NCBI RefSeq assembly: GCF_002776525.5
Contig: NC_045434.1
Coordinates: 113,374,242-113,438,241, forward strand
DNA from: Piliocolobus tephrosceles
Lineage: Eukaryota > Chordata > Mammalia > Primates > Cercopithecidae
Direction of reading: 5' to 3'
DNA: 64,000 nucleotides
Made by a program: the position numbers and the translations under genes. Below, in pieces: positions 50,250-60,333 of the stretch (positions are counted from its first letter, which is position 1; each line of letters starts with the position of its first letter). The notes beneath the pieces were generated by a model. That model saw only the letters and a list, made by a program, of their open reading frames with translations. It was not told where the DNA came from and made no database searches.

Positions 50250-50421
50250 AAGCTTTCTAGGAACCTACTCTGTGGTATGTGTAATAACCTCACATAAATA
50301 AAGCTTTCTTTACATTACGCAGCTTGGAAACTCCTTCATGGATGGATCTGCGAAGGGCTATTTGGGATGACATTCAGGCCTAAGGTGAAATGGAAAATGT
50401 AGTGAGATAAAAACTGGAGAG
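50250..50421 (+). repeat. M/A fusion monomer (third of three)
   Basis: M-like start ('ggtatgtgtaataacctcac'), A-like end ('gggctatttgggatgacatt'). It lies at the switch from type 1 (left) to type 2 (right) HOR copies. Confidence 0.8.
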
Positions 50422-51916
50422 AAACTTTCTGAGAAACTGCTTGTTATTTTGTGCATTCCACTCAGGGACTTGCAAATTTCCTCTCATAAGGCACAGTTTA
50501 AACACTGTTCCTGTAAAACAAAAAGAGTGGTATTTGGAGCACAATGAAGACTATGGCAAAAAGTGAAATGTCTTCCAATGAAAAACAGGAAGAAACACTC
50601 GAAGAAACTGGTCTCTGACATGTCCATTCTTTACACAGGCTTAAACCTTACTCTACATTTCCCAGTTTGAAAGTCGGTCTTTGAGGGTTCTGCGAAGGGA
50701 TAGTAAGTGGCTACCGGAGGCCTGTGTCGAGCAAGGAAATATTTCTCATTGAAAATTGGAGAGAAGCGTTCTGTGCAACTCTTTTGCCATGTTTGCATTC
50801 ATCTCAAAGAGTTAAATCGTTCTTTGGATTGAGCAGTTTGAAATCACTGTTTCTGTGGAATCTGAGAAAGGACATTTGGAGACGCTCTTTATAATATCCT
50901 TAAAAAAGAAATAATCTCAGAGAGAAACCAAAAGGAAGCTTCTCTTTTCTTTGAGCAGTATCACAAAACTGTTTTTGTTTATATTATGAAGGGATATTCA
51001 GGAGCAATTTGAGTGTTATGGTGAGAAGGGAAACGTCTTCAGATAGAAACTGGAGAGAAGCTTTCTGGGGACCTGCTTTGTGACGTGTGCATTCCACTCA
51101 CAGAAATATACCTTTCTTCTCCTAGAATATTCCGGAATCCCATTTGGTGAAAAAGCTACCAAGAGACATTCGGGAGTATAGGGATGGCTATGGTGAAAAA
51201 GGAAATATCCTCTAACAAAAACTTGAAAGAAGATTTCTGTGAAACTGCTTCATGTTAGATATATCTCTTCGGCTCGCATAGTTCAAACCTTTCTTATATT
51301 ATGCAGTTTGCAAAATCTGTCATGCACGGATCAGCAAAGGGACGTTCAGGAGCACATCTGGCCTTCAGTGAAAGAGGAGATATAATCAGATAAAAACTCG
51401 AAAGCAGTGTTCTGAGAAACTACTTTGTGATGCATGCATTCCACTCAGGGAGTTTTACCTTTTTTCTCACAAGGCAGGGTTTGAACACTGTTACTGTGAA
51501 ACCGAAAAAGTGATATTTCAGAGCACACTGAGGACTATGACGAATAGTGAAATATACTGAAATAAATTCGAGGAAGAAGTGTTCCAAAAATCTACTCTCT
51601 GATATGTGCATTCACTTCACAGAATTTATGCTTACTCTATGTTGCCCAATTGCGAAATTCTGTCTGTGAAGAATCTGTGAGGGGATATTTAGTGATGCCC
51701 GGAGGCTTGTGGTGAGCAAGAAAACATCTTCCGATGAAACCTGCAGAGTAATTTTCAGAGCAACGGCTTTGCGATGTGTGTATTCGTCTCCTAGATATAA
51801 ACCATTCTTTGGATTAAGCAGATTGAAATCACTGTTTATGTGGAATCTGAGGAAGGACATTTGGGAATGATCCTTAGAACATGGAGAAAGAAATATCTTC
51901 AGGTAAAATCCAGAAG

Positions 51917-52040
51917 GAAGCTTTCTGTGAAACTACACTGTGTCATCTTCTGTGTCACAGAAGCTTTCTGTGAAACTACACTGTGTCTGAACATATTTCC
52001 ATAAAATCCAGAAGGAAGCTTTCTGTGAAATACTCTGTGT
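51917..52040 (+). repeat. Local triplication of the K head with an inverted 16-bp patch
   Basis: The K start 'aagctttctgtgaaacta' occurs three times within ~110 bp. Between the second and third copies, 51985-52000 (GTCTGAACATATTTCC) is the exact reverse complement of K's own 'ggaaatatgttcagac'. The pattern suggests replication template switching. Confidence 0.75.
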
Positions 52041-52073
52041 CGTCTTAATTTCTCTCCCTTAGTTAAGCCTCTG

Positions 52074-52078
52074 CTTAC
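52074..52078 (+). repeat. Left ERV target-site duplication (CTTAC)
   Basis: CTTAC precedes the LTR and is repeated at 59880-59884. The undisturbed K monomer of type 2 copies reads 'ctccttacgttgagtag', so the repeat is genuine target DNA. Confidence 0.9.
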
Positions 52079-52547
52079 TGGTTTGTTTTTCTAAGACCAC
52101 CAGAGCTAGCACAAAAGAATCAGCGAGTAGGGAAGGGTAGGAGCAAAACTGTAAATTTACTTTTCGTCACCCAGCTTCAGGGAAGAAGGTGGGTAGGAGG
52201 AGGTCTTTCAGCCTCCGGCAAAGGAGGCCAAGAGAGTCTCCCTGTAGAGATCTCAGACGGAATTTCTAATGCAGTCCTGACAGGAGTGGGGGGCTGGGAA
52301 GTCCGCATGAGACGCTCACCGGGAACGGCTTTTCTAGGAATGGAAGGGCAATAGGCGGGGCACAGGCGTGTCGGGGGCGTTCCGTAGGTGCGACCAGGTA
52401 AATCTTGGTCTCTTCTGATTGACGTGACCTGGCACATGCCAGGTTGGTCTGCACCTTCCCGGGCACCATCTGCATTTTTGCACACACCGGAAAAGTTGGT
52501 AATGAAGAACCTGGAAGTGTGCCATCTTGCCTCCGTTTATTGAAACA
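52079..52547 (-). repeat. ERV 3' LTR (469 bp)
   Basis: Plus-strand ends are TGGTTTG...GAAACA. Aligns without gaps to the other LTR over 469 bp with ~15% mismatches. The AATAAA of the 5' LTR (minus sense, 59488-59493) is changed to AGTAAA here. Confidence 0.92.
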
Positions 52548-52781
52548 GTCCAACCTTTTATTGATAATAGTGATAAGGGGCGCCATGGTCTATCTGGCTA
52601 CTTCCTGCTGTTAAGGGGCGTTGTTAAGGTCGGGGCCTATGGTTGGTATTTGGACGTATGAATGAAGAATAAAATAAGGCACAGTATTAGTATAGGAATG
52701 AGGAATGGAAGCATTTGTTGGAATATGGGCAAAACAGAGAAGGAAGGTCCCGGCAAGGTTGGGGTATTAAGGTTCTGTATT

Positions 52782-53534
52782 TCAGTTTTTTATTTTATTG
52801 ATGGTTTGAATTTTAGTGTCTACTAGATCTGACTCACGAACATAATAGCAGGAGTCTTCTCCAAGGAAGAGACAAGTGCCTCCTTTTTCAGCTGTAAGCA
52901 AGTCTAGGGCTCGTCTGTTTTGGGCAGCTACTTGGGCTATTGAGGTAGTTCGGCGCTGCAGGGAGGCCAGGCTTTCAGCTGTTTCCAATAATTAGAGGGA
53001 GGAAAACAGTCCGTTTTTGTATGCGATTGGCAGGAGGGTGTAGCTTCAGTGTCAGTTCGACTAGTTCAGCCTTGCTATAAAGGGTGAGACTGGGCACTAA
53101 GGATACTGGGACACAGAGCGATTGAGATTCATTTGTGACAGTTTGGATAAAGGTTTTAGAAAGGGAACCCTTGCACCAGAAATAGACTGATTACCCCAGG
53201 ATGAATTTGAGGTTGAATAACAAAAAGGTAGGATTGGGCCATTTGGATTTTGGTATAGTGGCGCCTGGAGTGTGAGTAAATTGTGGGATGTTTGACCAGT
53301 TGTGTTGAAGGCCATGGGCAGGGGGCTGCCACTGAGGGAGACTTCTAAAGCCTCACAGAGGAAGCAATGGGAGAGATTTGTTCTATTCACAGTGTAGGTT
53401 AAGTTTAGCCCTTGGCGGATAAGTGTGAGCCATGAGAAGGGGTCTCTATTGTCCGGAAGGAAGTTTGACAGCCTTAAGGAAGACAACTGGCAGAACTGTG
53501 TACTACTGAGTGTGTTCAGCTGTCTTGTGATCAA
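52782..53534 (-). pseudogene. env: ERV env remnant (SU and TM pieces)
   Basis: 53097-53534 is an SU-like piece with several N-glycosylation sequons (NLT, NRT, NLS, NTT, NSS, NQS) and a CFLC motif (CXXC class, ~53355). Downstream, stops break the frame; a basic IQKR followed by a hydrophobic stretch (~53000-53035) resembles the cleavage site and fusion peptide. 52782-52988 is the TM ectodomain core (AQNRRALDLLTAEKGG) with a disulfide motif in which one Cys of the usual CX6CC is Ser. No transmembrane segment is in frame. Non-functional. Confidence 0.85.
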
Positions 53535-54098
53535 GTTTCAGTGATGAAAAAAAAATTGCCATACAGTAGGCAGACTAGCAAAGGTCTGAGTGTATGAGTG
53601 AGACAGCAATACAAGTATAAAATGGACTTCATTTTCAGTGTAGTCGCAGAGTGTCCCTTGCCACTGAAGATGTTCGATGAAGGTTAGGAGACTGGAGAAT
53701 CACTGCTCTGGACTATTGTCTGGAGGTAGATATGGGTCTGGGGTTATGTGTTGAAAGTTTGATAGGTTTATGTAGAGGATAGTGAGGAAGCGCCAGGGGT
53801 TGGGGAGCATGAGAGAGTCAAGGAAGTTTTGTAAGTTTGAAGCGAGTGGGGGAAAGTTGAACTGATGTCCACTGATTGTTCTCGGGGAGGTCCTTTTTAG
53901 CTGGGAAATATGAATCCAATGCGTGTGTCTTAGGAGTTTTGCTGCTGTATGTGTAGACAGGAGGACAGTGTATGGGCCTTTCCACCTGGGCTGTAAGTCT
54001 TTGGCTTGGATATCTTTTATGTATACTTGGTCTCTGAGACTGAGGGAGAGATGTGGGTTGTAGTTGTCTGTTGGAGGAGGGTGTGCTAACTCAGCGTG
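53535..54098 (-). pseudogene. ERV pol 3' end / env 5' region, decayed
   Basis: About 560 bp between the integrase core and the SU piece. Position implies the integrase C-terminal domain and env leader, but I see no sustained open frame or clear motif. Confidence 0.5.
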
Positions 54099-54614
54099 TT
54101 ATCTTAGGAGTTGTCTGAGACGAGTGAGATATGGGAGGTAGTTTGCCAAAGGGGCGGGCAGGGAAGATATTTGCTGGAGGGTTAGGGGCAGTCCGTAGAC
54201 TAATTCGAACGGACTGAGGCCTATTGGTCTTCGAGGTGCTGCCCGCAGCTGGGTCAGGGCTAAGGGAAGGAGAGTTACCCACGACTGCCGGGTTTCGATT
54301 GAGAGTTTGTTGAGCTGTTGTTTGATGAGTCCGTTAGCCTTTTCCACCTTACCAGAAGACTGAGGCCTATAAGGGATGTGGAGTTTCCAGGTGATGTGTA
54401 GGAGGGCTGCCACCTGTTGGACTACCTTAGAGATGAATGCTGGACCGTTGTCGGATTGAAGAGTGACCAGGAGGCCAAATCTAGGCATAATATGTTCAGT
54501 GAGTATAGAGGCAACAATGTTAGTGGTTTCTCCTGTGGTAGGATAGGCCTCTATCCACCCTGAAAAGGTGTCCACAAGAGTTAAGAGGTATTTGAATTTT
54601 TTATGTCTTCGCAT
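54099..54614 (-). pseudogene. pol: ERV integrase catalytic core fragment
   Basis: 171 codons open. The DD35E triad is still present: Asp in LVDTFSGW (54570-54572), Asp in SDNGPAF (54450-54452), Glu in KVEKANG (54342-54344), with 35 residues between the second Asp and the Glu. Followed by SPFELVYG, typical of gammaretroviral integrases. The zinc-binding N-terminal part is out of frame upstream, so the enzyme is broken even though this core is well kept. Confidence 0.88.
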
Positions 54615-54791
54615 ATGTGTGAAATCAATTTGTCAATCTTCACCTGGTTGGTGTCCTCTGAGTTGATGGCTGGGATGGGGATTACGCCATGCGCCTTGAG
54701 GATTTGCCTTTAGGCAGGTAAAGAACTACTGGTTGATTGTAAGTAAGTGTTTTTGTAGTGTTGGACAGTGGAGGAGGGAATTTAGAAAATT

Positions 54792-55475
54792 TTATAAGGC
54801 TTTGGGTCCTATATGTAAAGAATCATATATGTCTGTTAGAATGGTATGGAGTTGTGTTTCAGGAATGACTAATTTGTTATTAATATATATCCAGTCACCT
54901 GTAGTTAGTTTGGCTGTTGGATTTTGTAATAGCTTAGCCTTTTCTTCCTGAGTGTAATTAGGGGCATGCTTGGGGGAGAGAAAACAGACAGAAGGAGGCT
55001 TAGGGGTGGAAAATCCGGGGGCTGACTTGGCAGTGACATCAGCGAAGTTGTTGCCAGCTGCTACCGGGTTAGATGAAGTTTGGTGACCTTTAAAATGTAT
55101 AATGGCTATCTTGGAAGGTGCCGACAGTGCATCTAGTAGTTTGAGTATTTGGTTTTTGTTAATAACAGGGGTACCGCCGGTGGTTAAAAACCCTCTCTCT
55201 TTCCAGATGAATGAATGGGCGTGTGCGATTAGAAAAGCATACTTAGAATCTGTGTATATGTTTACTGTTTTTCCTTTTGATAGTAGGAGTGCCTTGGTTA
55301 GTGCAGTGAGTTCTGCCTGCTGTGATGTGGTCCCTTGTGGTACGGGTTTTGCCTCTAAAACTGTGGAAGAGGTAACTACTGCATATCCTGCCTGTCTGTT
55401 TCCTTGAGGGTTGATAAAGGAGCTGCCATCCACAAATAGGGTTAGTTGTGCCTTCTGAATGGGCCAGTCATGCAA
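54792..55475 (-). pseudogene. pol: ERV RNase H and integrase N-terminal fragment
   Basis: 227 codons open. RNase H acidic residues are visible in FVDGSS (~55428), QAELTAL (~55311) and YTDSKYA (~55248), then HFKGHQ, and NFADVTAK near the domain end. The C-terminal end (YDSLHIGPKAL) starts the integrase zinc-binding region, after which the frame is lost before 54614. Confidence 0.87.
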
Positions 55476-55791
55476 GTGTAGGTGGCTTGGGGGGGGGTTG
55501 AGCCTCCAGGACCTCAGGACAAGAATGTTTAGTATGGGGTGGTTTAAGAGGGTCTGGCAGTAAAATGGCTGGATTTAGAGAGGAGCAAACTTCTAAAGTA
55601 ACAGTGGGGTCTTATATGAATAAGAGATGGAGAAGTTGGAGCCAGGATGGAATTAAGTGGCTAATACTTTTATGAGAGATGAGATCCTGAAGACGGTGTG
55701 TGGAGAGGACTGTTAGGTTACTGCCTCTAATGAGCCTTTTTGCTTCCTGGGTCAGGCAGGCTGGCGCTGCTAACGCATGCAGACAGGGTTG
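55476..55791 (-). pseudogene. pol: ERV RT connection region, decayed
   Basis: About 315 bp between the RT and RNase H frames. Position makes it the RT-RNase H connection; it has frame breaks and no intact motif that I could assign. Confidence 0.55.
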
Positions 55792-56750
55792 TCAGCCTTG
55801 TACAGTTGTGTCTAGTTGTTTGGATAGGTAGGCCACAGGGTGGTGGGTGCTGCTGACAGGCTGGGCTAAAAGACCAACTGCCACTTTCTGCCTTTCATCT
55901 GTAAAGAGTTGGAAGGGACGCTGGAAATCAGGCACTGAGAGAGTGGGTTGTGAGAGAAGGCAAGCTTTTAAGTGGGTGACATGAGTCGAGATTAACTTGA
56001 GGTTGGACAAAGGCCCATGTGGCGTTACTTTAACTGCAGCGTATAAAGGTTTGGCTAAGATTCCAAAATTGGGGATCCAATGTCTGAAGAAGCCTATTAG
56101 ACCTAGGAAGGACTGAATTTCTTTTGCATTTTGAGGGAGAAGAAAGTTACATATTAGGGCCATGTGGTCAGTAGTTAGTGACCGGGTTGTTGGGGTGACT
56201 TCACTTCCTAAGTATATGACGGTTTGGCAATAAATTTGGGCCTTGTGTTTAGATACTCTATAACATAATGATCCTAAATGGTTGAGGAGAGTTGCAGTGT
56301 CTAGAAGAGGGTCTTGTTTGGTAGGGCTACAGATTAGGAGACCATCTACATACTGCAGAACTTTGCTATTAGAGAGAGGGCAGGAGGCAAGGTCTTTTGC
56401 TAAGGTCTGACCAAAGAAATGGGGGTTGTCCCAGAACCCTTTTCGGAGGACTGTCCACTTCAGTTGAGTGGAGATATGTGTGTCTGGGTCCTCCCATGTG
56501 AAAGCAAAAAGGAACTGGCAGTCTGTGTGTAGAGGTATGGTAAAGAAAGCATCCTTAAGGTCTACACAGTAAAATAAGTAGAATTGGTGGGGATATGGGA
56601 AAGAAGGGTGCAAGGGTTGGGAACTACAGGGTGCGTTGGACGGATAGCCTCATTGACTAGCCAAAGCTCCTGTACTAGCCTATACGTTCCGTCTGCCTGC
56701 CTGCTTAACTGGAAGTAATGGAGTGTTACAGGGGGAATGTGTGCGGACAA
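55792..56750 (-). pseudogene. pol: ERV reverse transcriptase fragments
   Basis: 56562-56750 holds the N-terminal fingers (ADGTYRLVQEL, HPVVPNPCTLLS). A frame change near 56570 leads to 55792-56613 with the first catalytic Asp in VDLKDAFF and the later SFLGLIGFFRHWIPNF motif. The YXDD box reads YVDG (56341-56352): the second catalytic Asp is replaced by Gly (GGT at 56341-56343). Enzymatically dead irrespective of the frameshift. Confidence 0.9.
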
Positions 56751-56757
56751 GAATATC

Positions 56758-57300
56758 TTAGCTAAGTAGTCGCATGATAATTGGCTTTAAACCTTGTAGA
56801 TGTGTCGGAGAGAAGGAGAATTGGGGGCGGTTTCGGAAATGGGTGGGATCATTGAGCTTGACAAGAACTGGTGGTTGGTGGGCAGCTATGACCGGGGCGG
56901 AAGTGTCCCACACTTGAGGGTGTACAGAAATAGGGAAGATGGGGGGTGGGGCGACATAGGAGGAGCGTGTGTGCCTGCACAAAGCATGAGCAACAGGTCG
57001 TGAGGAGGTTGAAGGGGAGTGGATGGGTTGGTGGGAATGTATATGGAGGCTTTTAAGGTACTCAGGATGTCTCGGCCTAGTAAGGGGGTAGGGCATGGGG
57101 GTATAATGAGGAACGAGTGCACAAAGTAGTTGTTGGCCAGGCAGCAATTAAGGAGTGGAGTTTTTCGTGCAGTGAATGGCTTTCCATCTACTCCTACTAC
57201 AGAGATATTGGATGGAAGGCTAGGTCCAGAGAAGGACGGCAAATCAGAATAGATAGCCCCGCTATGTATTAAAAAATTGTCTTACCCACTACCAGGAGAG
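56758..57300 (-). pseudogene. pro: ERV protease remnant
   Basis: The flap-distal LLGRDIL motif of retroviral proteases is at ~57060-57080. At the active site, the expected Asp-Thr/Ser-Gly reads HSG (codons 57258-57266), so the catalytic Asp is lost. The frame is closed near 56886 while the pol reading continues in another frame. Confidence 0.75.
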
Positions 57301-57475
57301 TTACCCATGGTTCTGCGAGGGTGATGGGGGTCCCCAAGTCTGGACACCTTCAGTTGTCATCGTCCAGATGTAGGAGCTGGAAGGAGCTCCCAGGATCCTG
57401 GGAAAGGGGGTCACTTGGAGACGTGACACCTGTTCTCAGGGTGGGACAATCAGACTTCCAGTGTCCTCCCTGATG

Positions 57476-57703
57476 TCAAGCACTGCAGGGGGTTGCTGGT
57501 GGACTAGGGTTAGGACATTCACTGGCCCCATGTCTTGATGCCTTGCACTTATAGCAAGGCTGCGTTGGGGCTCGGGAACCTTGCGGACACCTGTTGGCAT
57601 AGTGTTCTGCCTTGCTGCGCTTATAGCAGGCTCCTTTTTTAGCCTTGGAGTCTGTGGGGTGTGTGCTCTCTGGCCTGGGGTTACGACTGGGCTGTAAAGC
57701 CAC
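57476..57703 (-). pseudogene. gag: ERV gag nucleocapsid fragment (two zinc knuckles)
   Basis: Two CCHC knuckles in a row. The second, CYKCKASRHGASEC, keeps the CX2CX4HX4C pattern. The first, CYKRSKAEHYANRC, has Arg in place of the second Cys. Basic surroundings (KAKKG) fit nucleocapsid. Confidence 0.88.
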
Positions 57704-57791
57704 TGCTAGGAGCTGTGCTTTCTGTTTAAGGCGAGCCTGTCGCTGTGCTTCAGCCGTCTCCTTTCTGGAGTTATAGACCTTAAAGGCTAAT

Positions 57792-59144
57792 TTAACCAGG
57801 TCTTGTATTGGTGCCTGAGGACCATCCTCTACCTTTTGAAGTTTTTTTACGAATGTCAGGAGCTGATTGAGAAATGAAATAAGACGCCAAAATGGTGGCC
57901 CCTGTCGGGGAGGCCGGATCTAACTGGGTATATTGCGTTACAACCTCAGGCAGCCTATTTAAGAATGCGGCTGGATTTTCTTCTGGATTTTGAACAATTT
58001 CTTTTAATTTGTTAAAATTTACAGTTTTGTTTGAGGCTGCATGCATACCAGCCAACAAACACTGGATCATTATGTCTCGCCTATGGCTCGCAGGCTGGCC
58101 TGCTTAGTAGTTCCAGCCTGGGTCTGCTGAGGGGACTGCTTGCTCCCCTAGTGGGATGGCGGCATCAGTTAAATGTAGTTGGTTGGCAAGCTGCCTGGCG
58201 GCCGCTAGGATGCACTCTTACTCCTCAGGGTTTAGGGTGGAGGTTAGGATAACCTGGAGATCATGCCAAATTAAGTCATAGGCCTGACAAAGGTATCTAA
58301 ATTCCTTTAAGTATATGGTAGGATTAGCTGAGATATCACCTAAACGCTTCTCAATTTTGGAAAGATCGGCCAGTGAAAAAGGGACATGTGCTCTGACTAC
58401 CGCCTCTGCCTCAGCTACCTCTTGCAAAGGTGCTAAAACTGTAGGAGGGTGTGGGGCAGGAGTGAGGGCATCAGCAGGGCACTTAGAGCGGTTGTGTGCA
58501 GAGACAGGAGACTCAAGACAGCCAGTTGGGGGCCCTGAAGGTGGCACAGGACCGAGTGGATTACTAGTAGTTTAGGAAGAGGAAGGAGGAGTCTGGACAG
58601 AGGGAGGAGGAGAAGTGGAGGGCAGAAGTGAGGGAAACCCTAGGTCCTCCGGCTGAACAGAAAGGAATGAAGACTTCTCTTTTTCGGGTTCCCGTGAGCC
58701 GGCATCCTTGGCTAGCATAACTTGGGCCAAAGAGCACCGGCTACACAGGTCGGGATGAGAGTGTAAGGCCCAAAAGCCTTGTATGTAAGTAATTTCGGAC
58801 CAGTTCCCTAGGCGCTGGCAGAAATTACTGAGGTCGGTCAGAACATTGCAGTCTAGGGTGCCCTCTGGTGGCCACTGAGACTGATTGTCTAGTTTGTATC
58901 AGGGCCACTCCACAGTGAAAGGAAAATTAACCGCTTCCTCCTAAGGTCTTGTTCGAGCTGTAAGGTTTTTAAATTGACTAGGAGGTACCCTAAGCAGATG
59001 CTCTTTGTAAATTTGGACTGGGGGTTTCCCATTTGTTTCCTCTTTACTTACATAATGGACACAATGGAAATGGAAGTGGATCTCTGGTGGCTTCAAAGCG
59101 TCCTTTGGAACCAGCAGAGACAGACTGGAGGCTCTTGGAGCCAA
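57792..59144 (-). pseudogene. gag: ERV gag matrix-capsid remnant
   Basis: Broken into several frames: a matrix-like piece (58941-59144), a further matrix piece in another frame (~58590-58930), a Pro-rich stretch leading into capsid with FSLADLSKIEKRLGD (58218-58547), and a capsid C-terminal piece with ENPAAFLNRL, the major-homology-like region (57792-58070). Stops and frameshifts separate all of them. Confidence 0.82.
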
Positions 59145-59391
59145 GGTGGAGATTACTATCAGGCAGACGTCTCCATTCTGAAAGGGGTCTCCCGAGCCAT
59201 TTGGTGGCTCAAAAGTGGGCCTCGGACCTGCGCAGAATTTTTGGCCAAGGGAGGTAAAGAGGAGACAAGGGCACTTACCCCAGAGAGGCCGTGAGAGTGA
59301 GGGAAGCGGGTCTCAGGTCCTGGTCCGTCCATGGCATGGAAGGAGGAGGAGGAGGCTCCCCGGACCCTGGGGGCCCTGAGAAGGGGTCTCC
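59145..59391 (-). other. ERV untranslated leader with splice donor
   Basis: Between PBS and gag. On the minus strand CTGGGGTAAGTGCC contains a consensus 5' splice site (GTAAGT, plus-strand 59273-59278), as expected for making spliced env RNA. Confidence 0.65.
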
Positions 59392-59408
59392 TCCCGGGTT
59401 CGGCACCA
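59392..59408 (-). promoter_or_regulatory. ERV primer binding site, tRNA-Phe type
   Basis: Minus-strand TGGTGCCGAACCCGGGA starts 2 nt after the 5' LTR. It matches the complement of the tRNA-Phe 3' end except for one missing A in the expected run of three. Confidence 0.85.
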
Positions 59409-59410
59409 AC

Positions 59411-59879
59411 TGATTTGTTTTTCTAAGACCACCAGAGCGAGCACAAAAGAACCAGCAAGTAGGCAAGGGTAGAAGCAAAACTGAAAATTTATTTTTGGTC
59501 ACCTGGCTTCAGGGAAGAAGGTGGGTAGGGAGAAGTCTGTTGGCCTCCGGCAAAGGAGACCAAGAGAGTCACCCCGTGGAGCTCTTGGACGGAGTCCCTA
59601 ATGCAGTAACGACAGGAGAGGGGGAATGGGAAGTCCACACGAGACGCTCACCAGGAGCGGCTTTACTAGGAGTGGGAGGGCAATAGGTGGGGCACGGGCG
59701 TGTCAGGGGCGTTCCGTAGGTGCGACCAGGTAAATCTTGGTGTCTTCGGATTGACGCCACCTGGGGCATGCCCTTTTGTTCTGCAACTTCTCGGGCACAG
59801 GCTGCATTTTCGCGTGCGTGAGAAAAGATGGTGATGAAGAACCCGGAAGTGTGCCATCTTGCCTCCGTTTAGCCAAACA
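59411..59879 (-). repeat. ERV 5' LTR (469 bp)
   Basis: Plus-strand ends TGATTTG...CCAAACA give the expected TG...CA inverted ends. On the minus strand an AATAAA poly(A) signal lies at 59488-59493, ~77 bp before the LTR end. Confidence 0.93.
59488..59493 (-). promoter_or_regulatory. LTR polyadenylation signal (AATAAA)
   Basis: Canonical hexamer in the 5' LTR; the 3' LTR has AGTAAA at the same site. Confidence 0.6.
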
Positions 59880-59884
59880 CTTAC
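59880..59884 (+). repeat. Right ERV target-site duplication (CTTAC)
   Basis: Repeats 52074-52078; the K monomer continues with 'gttgagaagtgttataacc'. Confidence 0.9.
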
Positions 59885-60333
59885 GTTGAGAAGTGTTATA
59901 ACCCTGTGTATTTTTAGCGTGTGATGGGACATTCGGGAGCACTTTGAGGCTTACAGTGAGAAAGGAAATATGTTCAGACCGAAACTGGAGAGAACCTTTC
60001 TGAGGAACTGCTTTGTGACGTGTTCATTCCACTCACAGTGTTATACCTCTCTTCTCATACAGCGTCGGGAAAACCCTTTTGGAGAAATGGGTACTAAGTG
60101 ATATTCGGGAGCACGTTGATGCTGATCACGAAAAGGGAAATAGCCTCAGACAAAACCTGGAAAGATGGTTTCAAGGAAAATACTCTGTGATATGTGTAAT
60201 CATCTCACAGAGATAAAGGTTTCCTTACATTACACAGCTTGAAAACTGTCATGGACGGATCCATGAAGAGACATTCGGGAGCACACACAGGACTACGGTG
60301 AAAAGGGAAATACCTTCAGATAAAAACTGGAAA

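Larger units (their letters stand above)
52079..59879 (-). mobile_element. Endogenous retrovirus, class I (gamma-like), tRNA-Phe PBS type, full-length but defective
   Basis: A 7.8-kb provirus on the minus strand: 5' LTR 59411-59879, PBS, decayed gag (~59.1-57.5 kb), protease (~57.3-56.8), pol (~56.75-54.1), env (~53.5-52.78), 3' LTR 52079-52547. The LTRs have TG...CA ends and a 5-bp target duplication. The PBS complements tRNA-Phe, as in the ERV-F group; family assignment below that is not attempted. All coding regions carry frameshifts, stops or lost catalytic residues. The LTRs differ at ~70 of 469 sites by hand count. Confidence 0.92.
50250..60333 (+). repeat. HOR copy 21 (type 2, interrupted by an ERV)
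   Basis: M/A fusion, B-D, an E lacking its first ~55 bp (join at ~50938 between two AAGCTT copies), F-J, a locally scrambled K head (51917-52040), the provirus inside K, then the rest of K, L (~59993) and M (~60164). Without the provirus it is ~2,278 bp. Confidence 0.83.

Noticed and set aside
52548..52565. ERV polypurine tract
   Set aside because: The minus strand next to the 3' LTR (AATAAAAGGTTGGAC) is only weakly purine-rich, so I did not annotate it as a clear site.
52177..52586. Minus-strand open frames in the LTR and its flank (~100 codons)
   Set aside because: Located in LTR U3 and R sequence; equivalent frames in the other LTR differ. No protein similarity recognised.
56800..59294. 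Plus-strand ORFs across the ERV (for example 58974-59294)
   Set aside because: They are antisense to recognisable gag and pro sequence on the minus strand.
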